Positions 26,148 to 35,197 of a stretch of DNA of 64,000 nucleotides are shown here, piece by piece. Under the pieces are notes generated by a model. The model was not told the origin of the DNA, made no database searches, and saw only the letters and a list, made by a program, of their open reading frames with translations. Origin of the DNA: Vibrio sp. SNU_ST1. Lineage in GTDB: Bacteria; Pseudomonadota; Gammaproteobacteria; Enterobacterales; Vibrionaceae. The DNA lies in NCBI RefSeq assembly GCF_030563405.1, contig NZ_CP130749.1, positions 310,001-374,000 of the forward strand. The letters are read 5' to 3'. Every line of letters begins with the position of its first letter. Positions within the stretch are counted from its first letter, which is position 1. The position numbers were made by a program, and so were the translations under genes.

Positions 26148-26750
26148 ATGAATATGCTTACATTCGATAAAACAGAAATCCAAAAACAAACAAAACCATT
26201 TATCGCTGAAGCTATCTTTGCCGTGGAGACTATCAGTGCCAAACAGCAAACTGAGAAGCAACTCAAAGCGAAGCAACTGCTAGACAGATTGTTCCCGTTA
26301 GAGAACGGCTCACATCAAGATGTAACGAGCTACGTAGTTGATTACCGCCATATCATGGCTTATTTCAAAGATGGCCAACACAGCGGTCTAAAGCATCCTA
26401 AGCAGTTTGTAGCTTACATGGGTGAGAAGTGTGACCCAGACTCAATCTTGTTCCGTGATAGCAGTGGAAGCCATTTAGAAGTGATGTTTGGTTGTCATAA
26501 AGGGACAGGTTGCATTGAATTGGTCGACATCGATGATATTCAGTTGGAATCATGCACCACGTTTGGCCAGTCGCCAATGGAAGCGGTACAAACGAATACA
26601 GAGCGTGAAGGAATCACGACAGCAATACGTCACTGGATCAGCCTAGTTCAAGGTGATGAGAAGGGTAAACCAAAAGCATGCAGTGAAGACAAAGAGTTTA
26701 GAGCTAAGAGCGGTGAGGATTACTGTCTTAACTATTGCTACGCCCTTTAA
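26148..26750 (+). CDS. Unknown soluble protein divergent from the XRE regulator
   Basis: A 200-residue protein with no signal peptide or membrane helix. It has scattered cysteines and ends EFRAKSGEDYCLNYCYAL, reminiscent of a short conserved tail but not assigned to a family. GAGGGAAAG before ATG 26148 supports this start over the in-frame GTG at 26112. The divergent arrangement and shared repeats suggest that the XRE protein controls it. Confidence 0.6.
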   Translation: MNMLTFDKTEIQKQTKPFIAEAIFAVETISAKQQTEKQLKAKQLLDRLFPLENGSHQDVTSYVVDYRHIMAYFKDGQHSGLKHPKQFVAYMGEKCDPDSILFRDSSGSHLEVMFGCHKGTGCIELVDIDDIQLESCTTFGQSPMEAVQTNTEREGITTAIRHWISLVQGDEKGKPKACSEDKEFRAKSGEDYCLNYCYAL

Positions 26751-26845
26751 TGTCACAGCTACACCTTTGGTATTTATGAAAGATGTAGAGCTAGACACTC
26801 TGATTATATTTAGCATTGAACACTGACGACTATGGCATAAACGAC

Positions 26846-26889
26846 AAAGCCCCAACGATTAACCTACTGGTTATTGATTGGGGCTTTTT
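26846..26889 (+). terminator. Terminator after the 26148 gene
   Basis: AAAGCCCCAA/TTGGGGCTTT stem, 22-base loop, T5. Confidence 0.8.
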
Positions 26890-26921
26890 GCTTTCGATGT
26901 TAATTGCGAGTCTATTTTAAA

Positions 26922-26961
26922 GCCTAATGCCTAATGCCTAATGCCTAATGCCTAATGCCTA
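26922..26961. repeat. Heptanucleotide tandem repeat GCCTAAT
   Basis: Five perfect copies and a partial sixth between convergent genes. Confidence 0.9.
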
Positions 26962-27018
26962 GTTCTCAGGGCTTAGTAAGCAGACCGTTTAACGGTAATT
27001 TGTTTCGATGATTGCAGA

Positions 27019-28035
27019 CTACAGCGGCATCACTCTATTTCGACCAAGTGACTTCGCTTCGTAAAGTAGCTTATCAGCGCGTTCGATCAGTGATTGTGCC
27101 GATTCACCAGGTTCAAGTTCAGCAACACCAAACGATGCGGTGATGCTACCTACCTGTTGCCCGCTACGACGATCTTTAATCGATAGCTTTTCTAGAGAGC
27201 GGCGGTTGGTGTCTGCAAGTTGGCGTGCAATGCGTAATGATTTGTTTGGCACGATTATCGCGAACTCTTCACCACCAAATCGGTAAGCAGAAATACCTTC
27301 ACGGCACATTTGCTTCAATTTGCGCGCAATGCCTTTAAGAACCATGTCACCAAATAGGTGGCCATAAGTGTCGTTGAAGTTTTTAAAATGATCGATATCG
27401 AGAAGAATTAAACACAGAGGCTGTTTCGCTTCACACAAGGTGTCTATATCACGGTCGAAAGAGCGACGGTTATAGAGTGTCGTTGTGCTGTCAAAGAGTG
27501 CATCTTTCTGCACTTCTACCAACTGAGATTTTAACTTAGTGATTTCTGATGTTGCAGAATTCAACTGAGAATTTAAAAATTGAGTAGAGTGACGAATATG
27601 ACGAGATTCAGAAACTAACTGACGAACTAAAGACATTACTTCATCGATCGATAAACTTTCATTGTCAACGCGGGCCAAATCCTCGAAGCTTTTATCAATC
27701 ATTTCAGAAAAAGCAGAGGTATCGGTCAGTGTGTCATTCATCGAATTCGAAACTTCCGAGACCAACAATTCTAAATTTGCGCGGAGGTCATTGATATTCG
27801 TTTCAGACTTGCTAGCAACATAATTATTGTAAAGTTGCTCACCAACGGCTGGAGGACAAATGCCATAGTATTCCAAAATACCATCCATGTCTTTAGTCAG
27901 CTGTGGGATAGCATTGTCAACATAGGTGTACCAAAGTGCGTAATTTGCAGGTGTAGTAGACACCCGGTTCTTCATCATAAGAGGCACCGCTTTTTTTAGG
28001 TTTGCGGTGGATTTTTGAAATTCGTCTTTTTTCAT
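27019..28035 (-). CDS. Soluble diguanylate cyclase with helical N-terminal domain
   Basis: A 338-residue protein. The first 170 residues are helical with a coiled coil (SQLNSATSEITKLKSQLVEV) before a GGDEF domain with the signature GGEEF in SAYRFGGEEFAIIVP; the metal-binding DIDHFKNFND is intact, so it should make c-di-GMP. No I-site RxxD precedes the signature. ATG 28035 (MKKDEFQKS) is preferred to the ATG-like start at 28056. No membrane segment is seen, so its input is cytosolic or through a partner. Confidence 0.85.
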   Translation of the reverse strand: MKKDEFQKSTANLKKAVPLMMKNRVSTTPANYALWYTYVDNAIPQLTKDMDGILEYYGICPPAVGEQLYNNYVASKSETNINDLRANLELLVSEVSNSMNDTLTDTSAFSEMIDKSFEDLARVDNESLSIDEVMSLVRQLVSESRHIRHSTQFLNSQLNSATSEITKLKSQLVEVQKDALFDSTTTLYNRRSFDRDIDTLCEAKQPLCLILLDIDHFKNFNDTYGHLFGDMVLKGIARKLKQMCREGISAYRFGGEEFAIIVPNKSLRIARQLADTNRRSLEKLSIKDRRSGQQVGSITASFGVAELEPGESAQSLIERADKLLYEAKSLGRNRVMPL

Positions 28036-28303
28036 GATTTTTGCTGCAGATACCAAACTAACTAAGCCACTGTGACCAAGATTAGCGGATTTTACCGATC
28101 TTTGCTTTAAAAATTATATAATTAATGGATGAGGATTGGGTAAACAACTCATTTTCATTATGGAAATCGATTGCATATTTATATCGAATAATAAATAGGG
28201 TGTTATTTGACCAAAGAGGAGAGGTCCGGTTTTTTTGGGGGGGATACGGCTGTTGGTGAGTGTGGAAGAGGTAGTAACTCAGTGGAAGTTTTATTTCAGG
28301 CAC
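28036..28303. other. Intergenic region with a T7G7 tract
   Basis: No gene that I can support. It holds the leader of the diguanylate cyclase and a T7G7 homopolymer junction at 28230-28243. Confidence 0.6.
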
Positions 28304-28332
28304 AAAAAAGCGCCGATAAAAATCAGCGCTTT
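28304..28332 (-). terminator. Terminator of the cold-shock gene
   Basis: Minus strand AAAGCGCTGA/TCGGCGCTTT (one mismatch), then T3. Confidence 0.7.
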
Positions 28333-28357
28333 AAAATTCTTTTTAGCTAAAAGCTAA

Positions 28358-28570
28358 TTATTGAGCAACAACGTTTGCTGCTTGTAGGCCTTTTTGACCG
28401 TTTTCAACTTCGAAAGAAACCTTTTGGCCTTCTTTCAGAGTTTTGAAACCTTCTGAAGCGATAGCACGGAAGTGTACGAATACGTCAGCACCGCCGTTGT
28501 CTTGAGAAATGAAACCGAAACCTTTCTCTTCGTTAAACCATTTTACAGTGCCAGTATTTGTGTTAGACAT
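28358..28570 (-). CDS. Cold-shock domain protein, CspA family
   Basis: A 70-residue OB-fold RNA chaperone with RNP-1 KGFGFISQ and RNP-2 VFVHFRAI motifs. It begins [21 protein letters not shown] frame extension to 28588 is not needed; GGGAC precedes ATG 28570. The long AT-rich leader is usual for cold-shock genes. Confidence 0.92.
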   Translation of the reverse strand: MSNTNTGTVKWFNEEKGFGFISQDNGGADVFVHFRAIASEGFKTLKEGQKVSFEVENGQKGLQAANVVAQ

Positions 28571-28886
28571 AATTTGTCCCTTATTCATAAATTTTCTAAA
28601 TTGTTGATTGCATTACTGCAATGCGCTGATAATTGAATTATTTAATATTACTAAGAAATAAGGAAAAACTACTTACAAAAACGGGTAACGATTTTACATG
28701 TCATTTTTTACTATTCATCTAACTTAAATAACTCCGGCTAACAGAGCGAGTGCATGTTAACACAGTCTTTCCGGTTGTACACTCATTGATTGAGAAATCA
28801 GCGAGTTTTTTTGTCATGTTGTGTTCGTTAACAAAACCAGCAGCAATAGCTGATAGTTTTATAAAGTTACACGCCACGGCAAAGTG
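28571..28886. other. Leader region of the cold-shock gene
   Basis: AT-rich, no gene. It has a perfect hairpin ATTGCA-TTAC-TGCAAT at 28607-28622 about 40 bases before the start codon. Its position fits a structured, temperature-responsive leader. Confidence 0.4.
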
Positions 28887-28910
28887 AAAAGGAAGCCTAA
28901 GCCTCCTTTT
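28887..28910 (-). terminator. Probable terminator of codBA
   Basis: AAAAGGA and TCCTTTT arms with an inner GC/GC, a 4-base loop, then T4 on the minus strand. Confidence 0.55.
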
Positions 28911-28930
28911 CTTCATCAGTATAGACGATA

Positions 28931-30208
28931 TTACCGTTTGAAGTTGATATCTTCAGTCTTATCTAAATTAATTTTTGTTCTAGCTGGTTGAGTCTCTGCA
29001 ATCACCTTACCGTGACGTACTGAGTACTGCACCGGGACTTGGCGACGAACAGCATCAAAACCATTGTCAGCAGGAAGAATTAGTAGGCTTCCTGGCTTAC
29101 CCACCTCAATACCGTAGTTGTCTTGGATATGTAGCGTGCGTGCTGAATTTTTGCTGATCAAATCAAGCGAAGTGTTGATTTGGTCGTAGCCCATAACCTG
29201 TGTCACATGCAGTCCCATGTGCAGAACTTGAAGCATGTTCGCTGTACCCAGTGGGTACCATGGGTCAAACACATCATCGTGGCCGAAACACACATTAATG
29301 TTAGCCGCTAGCATCTCTTTAACACGTGTTACGCCACGACGTTTTGGGTAATCGTCGAAGCGACCCTGTAAGTGAATGTTCACTAACGGGTTTGCCACGA
29401 AGTTAATGCCAGACATTTTTAATAGACGGAATAGGCGAGATGCGTAAGCACCGTTATAAGACCCCATCGCTGTGGTATGGCTTGCCGTTACCTTCTCACC
29501 CATTTCGAATTTGTGCGCAAGGGCTGCCAGCGTTTCAACAAAACGAGATTGCTCGTCGTCAATTTCATCACAGTGAACGTCGATCAAGCAGTCGTACTTG
29601 CGTGCAAGATCGAACACGTAATGCAGAGATTCAACGCCGTATTCACGAGTGAATTCAAAGTGAGGGATAGCACCGATAACGTCAGCACCGATCTTCACTG
29701 CTTCTTCAAGCAACTCTTTGCCGTTAGGGTATGAAAGAATGCCTTCTTGAGGGAATGCAACGATTTGAATGTTGACCCACTCTTTCATCTCTTCGCGGAC
29801 TTCAACCATCGCTCTTAACGCCACTAACGTTGGGTCTGACACATCAACGTGTGTACGCACGTGTTGAACCCCGTTAGCTATCTGCCATTTCAGTGTTTGC
29901 TTGGCACGAGACTTTACGTCTTCGATTGATAACAATTCTTTACGCTCAGCCCAACGCTCAATACCTTCAAACAAAGTACCAGATATGTTCCAGTTAGGTT
30001 CTCCAGCCGTTTGCGTAGTATCTAGGTGGATGTGCGGTTCACAGAAAGGAGAAACTGCAATGCCACCTTCAGCATCAAGGATGTCACCTTGATGAGTGAT
30101 TTGAGCGTCATTATCGAGAATGCGAGAAAATTGACCATTTTCAATCAGAATCTGTTTCAAGCCCTCTTGGTCTTGAAGTTTCGCGTTCTTGATTAATAAG
30201 GTTGTCAT
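28931..30208 (-). CDS. codA: Cytosine deaminase
   Basis: A 425-residue metal-dependent amidohydrolase that turns cytosine into uracil for pyrimidine salvage. Metal ligands are visible in [23 protein letters not shown] and [12 protein letters not shown], and the catalytic aspartate in [20 protein letters not shown]. It follows codB by nine bases in a two-gene operon, as in E. coli, with comparable length (427). Confidence 0.95.
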   Translation of the reverse strand: MTTLLIKNAKLQDQEGLKQILIENGQFSRILDNDAQITHQGDILDAEGGIAVSPFCEPHIHLDTTQTAGEPNWNISGTLFEGIERWAERKELLSIEDVKSRAKQTLKWQIANGVQHVRTHVDVSDPTLVALRAMVEVREEMKEWVNIQIVAFPQEGILSYPNGKELLEEAVKIGADVIGAIPHFEFTREYGVESLHYVFDLARKYDCLIDVHCDEIDDEQSRFVETLAALAHKFEMGEKVTASHTTAMGSYNGAYASRLFRLLKMSGINFVANPLVNIHLQGRFDDYPKRRGVTRVKEMLAANINVCFGHDDVFDPWYPLGTANMLQVLHMGLHVTQVMGYDQINTSLDLISKNSARTLHIQDNYGIEVGKPGSLLILPADNGFDAVRRQVPVQYSVRHGKVIAETQPARTKINLDKTEDINFKR

Positions 30209-30217
30209 AGTGTGTCC

Positions 30218-31456
30218 TTAAGCGGCCTGAGATTTCAGAGCTTTTTTGTTCAATAGAGGATTTAGCACGAGGTAACTGATTGCACCACCAAACACGGCAT
30301 TCAAAGGAACGATGCCAGGTAGGAAGTGACCAGCGGCTACGCCTGTTGCTACCGCGATAATGCCAGCCCAGTTAACGGTTTGGAACTCTGCATTTGCAAA
30401 ATCTTTGTAACGTTTACGGTTCGCGAAGAAGTCGGCGATGATTACGCCACCAATGGGTGGAATCGCCAGCGAAAGGAAGGTTAACCAACCAACGAAGTTG
30501 TTGTATAACCAAAGCGCGAAAATCGTACCGATAATACCGTTAATGATAGACATTGTAGTACTTGAGCGACCTGTGATGTTAGATAAACCCAGACCTGACG
30601 CATAAAGTGCATTTTCATTGGTTGTCCAGATATTCAAGCCAAGCACGATGATGGCTGGAAGCAGTAGACCTTGCGCGATCATCACATCTGAAATATCAGC
30701 CTGGCCGGTTGCTGCTGCGCCTGCTGCGCCGAAGATAAACATCAGCGAGTTACCGATGAAGAACGCGACCATTGTAATTAACACGGCGCTTGCTGGCTTT
30801 TTACCGAAGCGAACGAAATCGGCAGTCAACGTACCTGCACTTACAAACGAACCTACAACCATTGCTAGTGCCATTGAGAAGTCCATTGGCGTCTCTGGCT
30901 TAATCAGCTGCAGTTGCTCTAGTCCACCAACACTGTCTACGGCTGTTAGTACTGAGTAACCACCCAGAATCGCAATCGCGGGTACCGCAATCGCTGAAAG
31001 CACCATGAGCGCTTTAATACCGAAGTACACCGTACCTGTCATCAACAAGCCAGATACGATAATTAAGGTGTTGGTATCAATGCCTGTGGCTTTTTGCACC
31101 GGAATCGCAAACATGGCAACGCCTACACCAAACCAGCCGACTTGTGTACCACCAAGTAGAGCAGAAGGAAGCCATGAGCCTTTAGTACCAAAAGAGAAAC
31201 GAGCAAGGAGGTGAGTAGAGAGGCCTGTTGATGAGCCGATGTAGCCAAGAAAAGAAGTGTAAATACCAAGAATTAGGTTACCGATGAGAACGGCGAGGAA
31301 GAAATCGTTGAAAGAAAGACCTGTCCCGAGTGAACCACCAGTCCACATACTTGCAGAGAAGAAAGTGAGTCCAAGCATTACCATGGTGAGTGAAGCGACT
31401 CCTTTCCTAGCCGATGTAGGAACCGGCCCGAGACTGTAGTTATTATCAGCAGCCAT
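30218..31456 (-). CDS. codB: Cytosine permease
   Basis: A 412-residue NCS1-family symporter with about twelve helices. It begins MAADNNYSLGPVPTSARKGV; the family-typical segments include SFGTKGSWLPSALLGGTQVGWFGVG and TADFVRFGKK. First gene of codBA. AGGT lies before the start codon. Confidence 0.93.
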   Translation of the reverse strand: MAADNNYSLGPVPTSARKGVASLTMVMLGLTFFSASMWTGGSLGTGLSFNDFFLAVLIGNLILGIYTSFLGYIGSSTGLSTHLLARFSFGTKGSWLPSALLGGTQVGWFGVGVAMFAIPVQKATGIDTNTLIIVSGLLMTGTVYFGIKALMVLSAIAVPAIAILGGYSVLTAVDSVGGLEQLQLIKPETPMDFSMALAMVVGSFVSAGTLTADFVRFGKKPASAVLITMVAFFIGNSLMFIFGAAGAAATGQADISDVMIAQGLLLPAIIVLGLNIWTTNENALYASGLGLSNITGRSSTTMSIINGIIGTIFALWLYNNFVGWLTFLSLAIPPIGGVIIADFFANRKRYKDFANAEFQTVNWAGIIAVATGVAAGHFLPGIVPLNAVFGGAISYLVLNPLLNKKALKSQAA

Positions 31457-31767
31457 TTTTACCTCCGCAATTGTTCAAAATTAAAAATAACGGTCGCCGT
31501 ATTGCAGGCAAACGAGCGCATTATGGTGATATAAATCACGTAGTCAATGCTAGTTTTGTCAATAAGTCAGTTATTAAGGTGGTTATGTTAAAAATAAGCA
31601 TTTAAAACATGAGGTTACTTTTTATGTTTGTTCTTAAAAAATAATTAGAAAACGTTTTCTATGGCGTGGGTGATGAGTCAGAGTTGAACTTCACTATGAA
31701 TGTTAGCGATTATGACTGTGAATGGATGTCTGTATATTGGATGGACGATGTTTCTTAAATTGCAGGC
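31457..31767. other. Promoter region of codBA
   Basis: Without genes. It includes a PurR-like half-match (AGGCAAACGAGCGCAT near 31512) and the palindrome at 31646-31661. No clear -10/-35 pair identified. Confidence 0.5.
31646..31661. promoter_or_regulatory. Perfect 16-bp palindrome, LacI/PurR-type operator candidate
   Basis: TAGAAAACGTTTTCTA is fully symmetric with the central AAACGTTT of LacI/PurR-family operators. It lies 190 bases before codB and 107 bases after the end of the second qrr. Confidence 0.55.
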
Positions 31768-31876
31768 AAAAAAATGGCCAATCGCAATACTCGCAATTGG
31801 CCTATATATATCGTGAACAAGAAAGGTTCACTAACAACGTCAGTTGGCTAGGTGACCCTCGGCTTAAGAAGGGTCA
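31768..31876 (-). ncRNA. qrr: Qrr quorum-regulatory small RNA, copy 2
   Basis: About 109 bases on the minus strand, from the predicted start to T7. The 5' hairpin and the pairing core (CCTAGCCAACTGACGTTG) are identical to those of copy 1; the terminator hairpin GGCCAAT/ATTGGCC differs in sequence but not in shape. The linker before the terminator is TATATATA-rich. Expected to be redundant or additive with copy 1. Confidence 0.95.
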
Positions 31877-31886
31877 ATATGTACAT

Positions 31887-31904
31887 TGCAGTTAGTGTGC
31901 CAAC
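31887..31904 (-). promoter_or_regulatory. Sigma-54 promoter of the second qrr gene
   Basis: Minus strand TTGGCAC-ACTAA-CTGCA; GG at 31900-31901 and GC at 31888-31889, 12 bases apart. Confidence 0.9.
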
Positions 31905-31985
31905 TTTGAAAGCAACGTGAAATGGTAGTTTTATAGCAATTTAGTGCGTATTTAAACGGTTTGTTCGCATTTTGGAAGTTAACGG

Positions 31986-32011
31986 TTGCGTTTTGCAATT
32001 GCATTTTGCGA
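31986..32011 (-). promoter_or_regulatory. Tandem LuxO binding sites of the second qrr gene
   Basis: Plus-strand TTGCGTTTTGCAA (31986-31998) and TTGCATTTTGCGA (31999-32011), each 12 of 13 to TTGCAWWWTGCAA, directly adjacent as at copy 1, about 115-130 bases upstream of the start. Confidence 0.8.
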
Positions 32012-32107
32012 TTCATGGTGTTGTCATTAAGGAATAAACGATGAAAGTGAATACTGCTTAGTTTCTTGATTTTTGCTGCTCTGTCTGCAACTAACGGTAA
32101 AATAGAT

Positions 32108-32142
32108 AAAAAGCCCGTGCGATCTCAGATCTCACGGGCTTT
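32108..32142 (-). terminator. Terminator of the first YiaV/YiaW-like operon
   Basis: Stem AAAGCCCGTG/CACGGGCTTT, 13-base loop, T5 on the minus strand. Confidence 0.85.
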
Positions 32143-32166
32143 GTATCGTTTTATCTAAAACAAGTA

Positions 32167-33390
32167 TTAGATTGAGTAGAAGAAGTACAACTGGGACTTC
32201 ATTCTAATGATGATCCCGCGTATTACGTCTAGGAACGCCATAAAGCTGATAGGCTTCTCACCGCTTACCCAAGCTAACCCTACAGAGCCGACTGGAATAT
32301 CGTAACCTTCCGCCTCGTCAATTTTTAAGCGGACAAAGTGGTGCTTGTTCTGAAGGTTTCGACCTGTGGTGACACGAACTTGTTCATCAATACCTAATAG
32401 GCTAGCTTGTGCTTCACCCGTCGCTTCAACAATGCCTTCTACGGTTGCGGAGAATATCTTGCCTGGGTATACCGCCGTTGCAAACTCAGCAGGCTGGCCC
32501 ACTTTTACGTTACGAATAGCTTGGTGATTCACTCGCATTAACACGTATTTCTCTTCAGTGTACATTTGGATACGAGGCATCATTGATACTCGTTGTCCTT
32601 CACGAAGAATGAAGTTAGTTACAAAGCCGTCAGTCGGCGCCGTTACTTTGGTACTGTTCAAATCCCATTGAGCTTGAGCCAATGTTGCTTTTGCCGAATC
32701 TACCTCAGTTTGTTTCTTACTGACGTTGGTTTCTGCCTTGTGGATGTTTAACTTCGCGTTCTCTGCATCAACTTCCTTCTTACTCAGTTGAGATTCCAAT
32801 GTGGTGACGTTAAACGTTGCTAAGTCTACCTTTGCCGTTTGCTGGTCGATGTCACTCTCAGTAATCGTATGTTCTACAACTTTGTTTTGCTTTTGGTAAC
32901 GGTCAAGTGTTTTAGATTGCAGAACAAGATCTGTTTTTGCTGATTCTATCTGAGCGACAGAGGCTTTGATATCTTCAAGCGCTGACTGATAGCTTACTTT
33001 AGCGATGCTCACTTCTTGGTGAGCGGTATCTAAAGCAACGTTCGCCGATTCAAGTTGCACGCTAGCCTTATCTCTTGCAATAACATATTTGGTGTCATCA
33101 ATTTCGTAAATGAGTTGACCTTCAATCACGTCTTGGTTCGGTCTAATGTGAACCTTAGTTGTTTTGCCTGACACATTGGTTGAATCTGGACGTAACTGAA
33201 TGTGTGGTGATTGAACGACTGAACCTCCAGAGAGATCCATCGGCGTGTAGTTAATGAGTCCAACCCAAACAAACAATAACCATGATGTACCACCTAGATA
33301 AGAAAATGCTTTGGTGCCCTTATTCCACGGCATACCAATAAGCCTAAGTAGATAGATGAACAGTGCCCACAGAGCTAAGCCTTCTAACAT
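32167..33390 (-). CDS. HlyD-type membrane fusion protein, YiaV-like, copy 1
   Basis: A 407-residue inner-membrane-anchored periplasmic adaptor. Two N-terminal helices (about 5-20, 30-47) precede a lipoyl/barrel-sandwich half (VHIRPNQDVIEGQLIYEIDD), a long coiled-coil hairpin (about 110-235) and the returning half STKVTAPTDGFVTNFILREGQRV. The order fits the HlyD/EmrA family; the two N-terminal helices and the DUF3302 partner match E. coli YiaV/YiaW. No outer-membrane channel or inner pump is adjacent. Overlaps the DUF3302 gene by 7 bases. A close paralog lies at 46090-47313. Confidence 0.82.
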   Translation of the reverse strand: MLEGLALWALFIYLLRLIGMPWNKGTKAFSYLGGTSWLLFVWVGLINYTPMDLSGGSVVQSPHIQLRPDSTNVSGKTTKVHIRPNQDVIEGQLIYEIDDTKYVIARDKASVQLESANVALDTAHQEVSIAKVSYQSALEDIKASVAQIESAKTDLVLQSKTLDRYQKQNKVVEHTITESDIDQQTAKVDLATFNVTTLESQLSKKEVDAENAKLNIHKAETNVSKKQTEVDSAKATLAQAQWDLNSTKVTAPTDGFVTNFILREGQRVSMMPRIQMYTEEKYVLMRVNHQAIRNVKVGQPAEFATAVYPGKIFSATVEGIVEATGEAQASLLGIDEQVRVTTGRNLQNKHHFVRLKIDEAEGYDIPVGSVGLAWVSGEKPISFMAFLDVIRGIIIRMKSQLYFFYSI

Positions 33391-33734
33391 GTTTGGCTCT
33401 CCCCATCTTGATCATTCTTAACTTGTTGTTCTGTTGGTTCCGCAGGTGCTTTCCATGTGTCTCTCAGGTTTATGATGGCTTTATCCATATCAACAAACGC
33501 CAAAATGACGGCAAGTACCCATACCCAGTGCCATATGAAGCCAATCCAAGTTAAAGCGGTGATTAAACCGAGTTGTTGGTGCTCTTTGCTGTGAGCTTTA
33601 TTGATTGGTAATTCATGCACACGCCAAAAGCCGTAACATGCAGCAGCGATAGTTGCGATTAACACAACACCTGCAACTACATGTAATACGGTGTCTGCGC
33701 CAGTTCCGACAAATGGGACACTCACTAAACTCAT
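33384..33734 (-). CDS. DUF3302 membrane protein, YiaW-like, copy 1
   Basis: A 116-residue protein with two membrane segments (about 12-32 and 52-74), including TALTWIGFIWHWVWVLAVILAFVDMDKAI, matching E. coli YiaW. First gene of a two-gene operon. Function unknown; probably an inner-membrane partner of the fusion protein. Divergent from the AraC regulator. Confidence 0.8.
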   Translation of the reverse strand: MSLVSVPFVGTGADTVLHVVAGVVLIATIAAACYGFWRVHELPINKAHSKEHQQLGLITALTWIGFIWHWVWVLAVILAFVDMDKAIINLRDTWKAPAEPTEQQVKNDQDGESQTC

Positions 33735-33868
33735 TGATCAACCCTAAGTAATATTTGAACGCCGAGTGTGATTGAAGTTGGATTTACAGGTTGTAAATTT
33801 ACTAATTACTTCGATAATGGCAATTATATGATTTGATCTATGATCTTCTTTCTAAGGGTTAGCGACGA

Positions 33869-34867
33869 ATGAACAATTGTAACTTCTTAAGAGCATTAGG
33901 GATTTTGGGTATTTATCAACACGCTGGTACAAACCCTGTGGTTAATACGGAGCGTTTAGGTATTCCGAAGTCTGTATTTACTAACTCAATGAATCTTATT
34001 CCGGTCAATGAAGTCGATAAATGGTATGGGTTTCTTGAACAGCAAACTAATGATCCAGATATTATTCTGAAACTGTCTGACCGAGTGGATATTGAAAGAT
34101 TAGGCCCGTTAAGCAACTGGTTTTTTTCTGGACATGATCTTGCTTCTACGATCCGCCGAGTGAACATCGGCCTGCACTGTTTACAGTCTGGTGCGTTCTT
34201 ATACGGTGCGCAGGTAGGGACAATGATTAAATGGTGCTACGACAATCCTGCCTACTCAGAAACGGGTAAAGTGCATGACTCAATAAGAGTCGCGGTTTTC
34301 ATTATGAAGATTTTACGTCGATATTTGGGGAATGACTTTAAACCCGTCGCGGTTTCAATAGCAGGTCGTCGAGAGAATGTTGACCTCTACCATGAATATT
34401 TCGGCTGTACGATTCAATGGGGACAGCCTCGCACAGAGGTTTGGATCCCGAGTGAATCGAGGTTATCCATCAATCAGTCACTATCGAACAGTAAAGCAAA
34501 TCTGGCGATGAACTTTCATGACTTGGATAACTATCTAAACATGCCAGATGCTGGTGATGAACATAAGGTCACCTATGAGATGATCAACTACAGTCGCCAC
34601 TTTGGTTTACCAACCCTTCACAAGGTTTCCAGTTTATTAGGACTCTCTGAACAGCAGTTTCAACGCCGTTTACATAAATCGGGCATCAATTTTTCTACCA
34701 TTATGGGGTATGCGTTAAGCAACGTGGCGGTAGAACTACTGATGTATTCAGTGCCAGTGGAAGAGGTCTCAAAGAGGTTAGGTTATACCAACGTCGCGAG
34801 CTTTAATCGGATGTTTAAGAAACATCGAGGTTTAACGCCCAAACAATATATTGAGCGCCTAGGTTGA
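33869..34867 (+). CDS. AraC-family regulator
   Basis: A 332-residue regulator with an N-terminal arabinose-binding-like/OruR-type domain and a C-terminal double helix-turn-helix (HKVSSLLGLSEQQFQRRL, then VEEVSKRLGYTNVASFNRMF, ending GLTPKQYIERL). Divergent from copy 1 of the YiaW/YiaV-like pair, 134 bases apart, and so probably controls it. The second copy has no such neighbour. Confidence 0.88.
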   Translation: MNNCNFLRALGILGIYQHAGTNPVVNTERLGIPKSVFTNSMNLIPVNEVDKWYGFLEQQTNDPDIILKLSDRVDIERLGPLSNWFFSGHDLASTIRRVNIGLHCLQSGAFLYGAQVGTMIKWCYDNPAYSETGKVHDSIRVAVFIMKILRRYLGNDFKPVAVSIAGRRENVDLYHEYFGCTIQWGQPRTEVWIPSESRLSINQSLSNSKANLAMNFHDLDNYLNMPDAGDEHKVTYEMINYSRHFGLPTLHKVSSLLGLSEQQFQRRLHKSGINFSTIMGYALSNVAVELLMYSVPVEEVSKRLGYTNVASFNRMFKKHRGLTPKQYIERLG

Positions 34868-34899
34868 GTTTGTTAGTGATTGCACTATAGGTTAAGCCT

Positions 34900-35184
34900 T
34901 TAATGCGTGATAGATCGTGTTAAGGTATAGAATTCGTCACCAACTTTGGGCTTTATTTTAACGTACCGCTTGTTGCTCACGTTTTCGAAGTTACCCTTAC
35001 GTTCAAACTCAAGCAGACGACAACTCCCCGGTAAATTACGTATTTTTTTGAGTTCTTTCATCGCGACCACCGCCAAGATGCCACTCTCTTTATCGCAGAC
35101 AACACTATTTTTTTTGACAGTGATATCTGCAAGAGACTGGAATGAAATAAAGGTTAAACTTAGTAATAGAATTTTAACTTTCAT
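34900..35184 (-). CDS. Small secreted protein, unknown
   Basis: A 94-residue protein with a signal peptide (MKVKILLLSLTFISFQSLA) and two cysteines in the mature part, about 27 residues apart, likely to form a disulfide. It sits 13 bases after the next gene upstream, so it may be cotranscribed with 35198-35611. No family recognised. Confidence 0.6.
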   Translation of the reverse strand: MKVKILLLSLTFISFQSLADITVKKNSVVCDKESGILAVVAMKELKKIRNLPGSCRLLEFERKGNFENVSNKRYVKIKPKVGDEFYTLTRSITH

Positions 35185-35197
35185 ACTATCGTTACTC

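Noticed and set aside
26922..26961. CRISPR-like array
   Set aside because: Repeats are 7 bases with no spacers; simple tandem repeat. No CRISPR or cas gene seen in the window.
28082..28303. 73-residue minus-strand frame in the gap before the diguanylate cyclase
   Set aside because: Includes the T7G7 tract, translates to poor-quality sequence; no start signal.
28719..28916. 65-residue minus-strand frame between codA and the cold-shock gene
   Set aside because: Overlaps the codBA terminator, no ribosome binding site; composition not protein-like.
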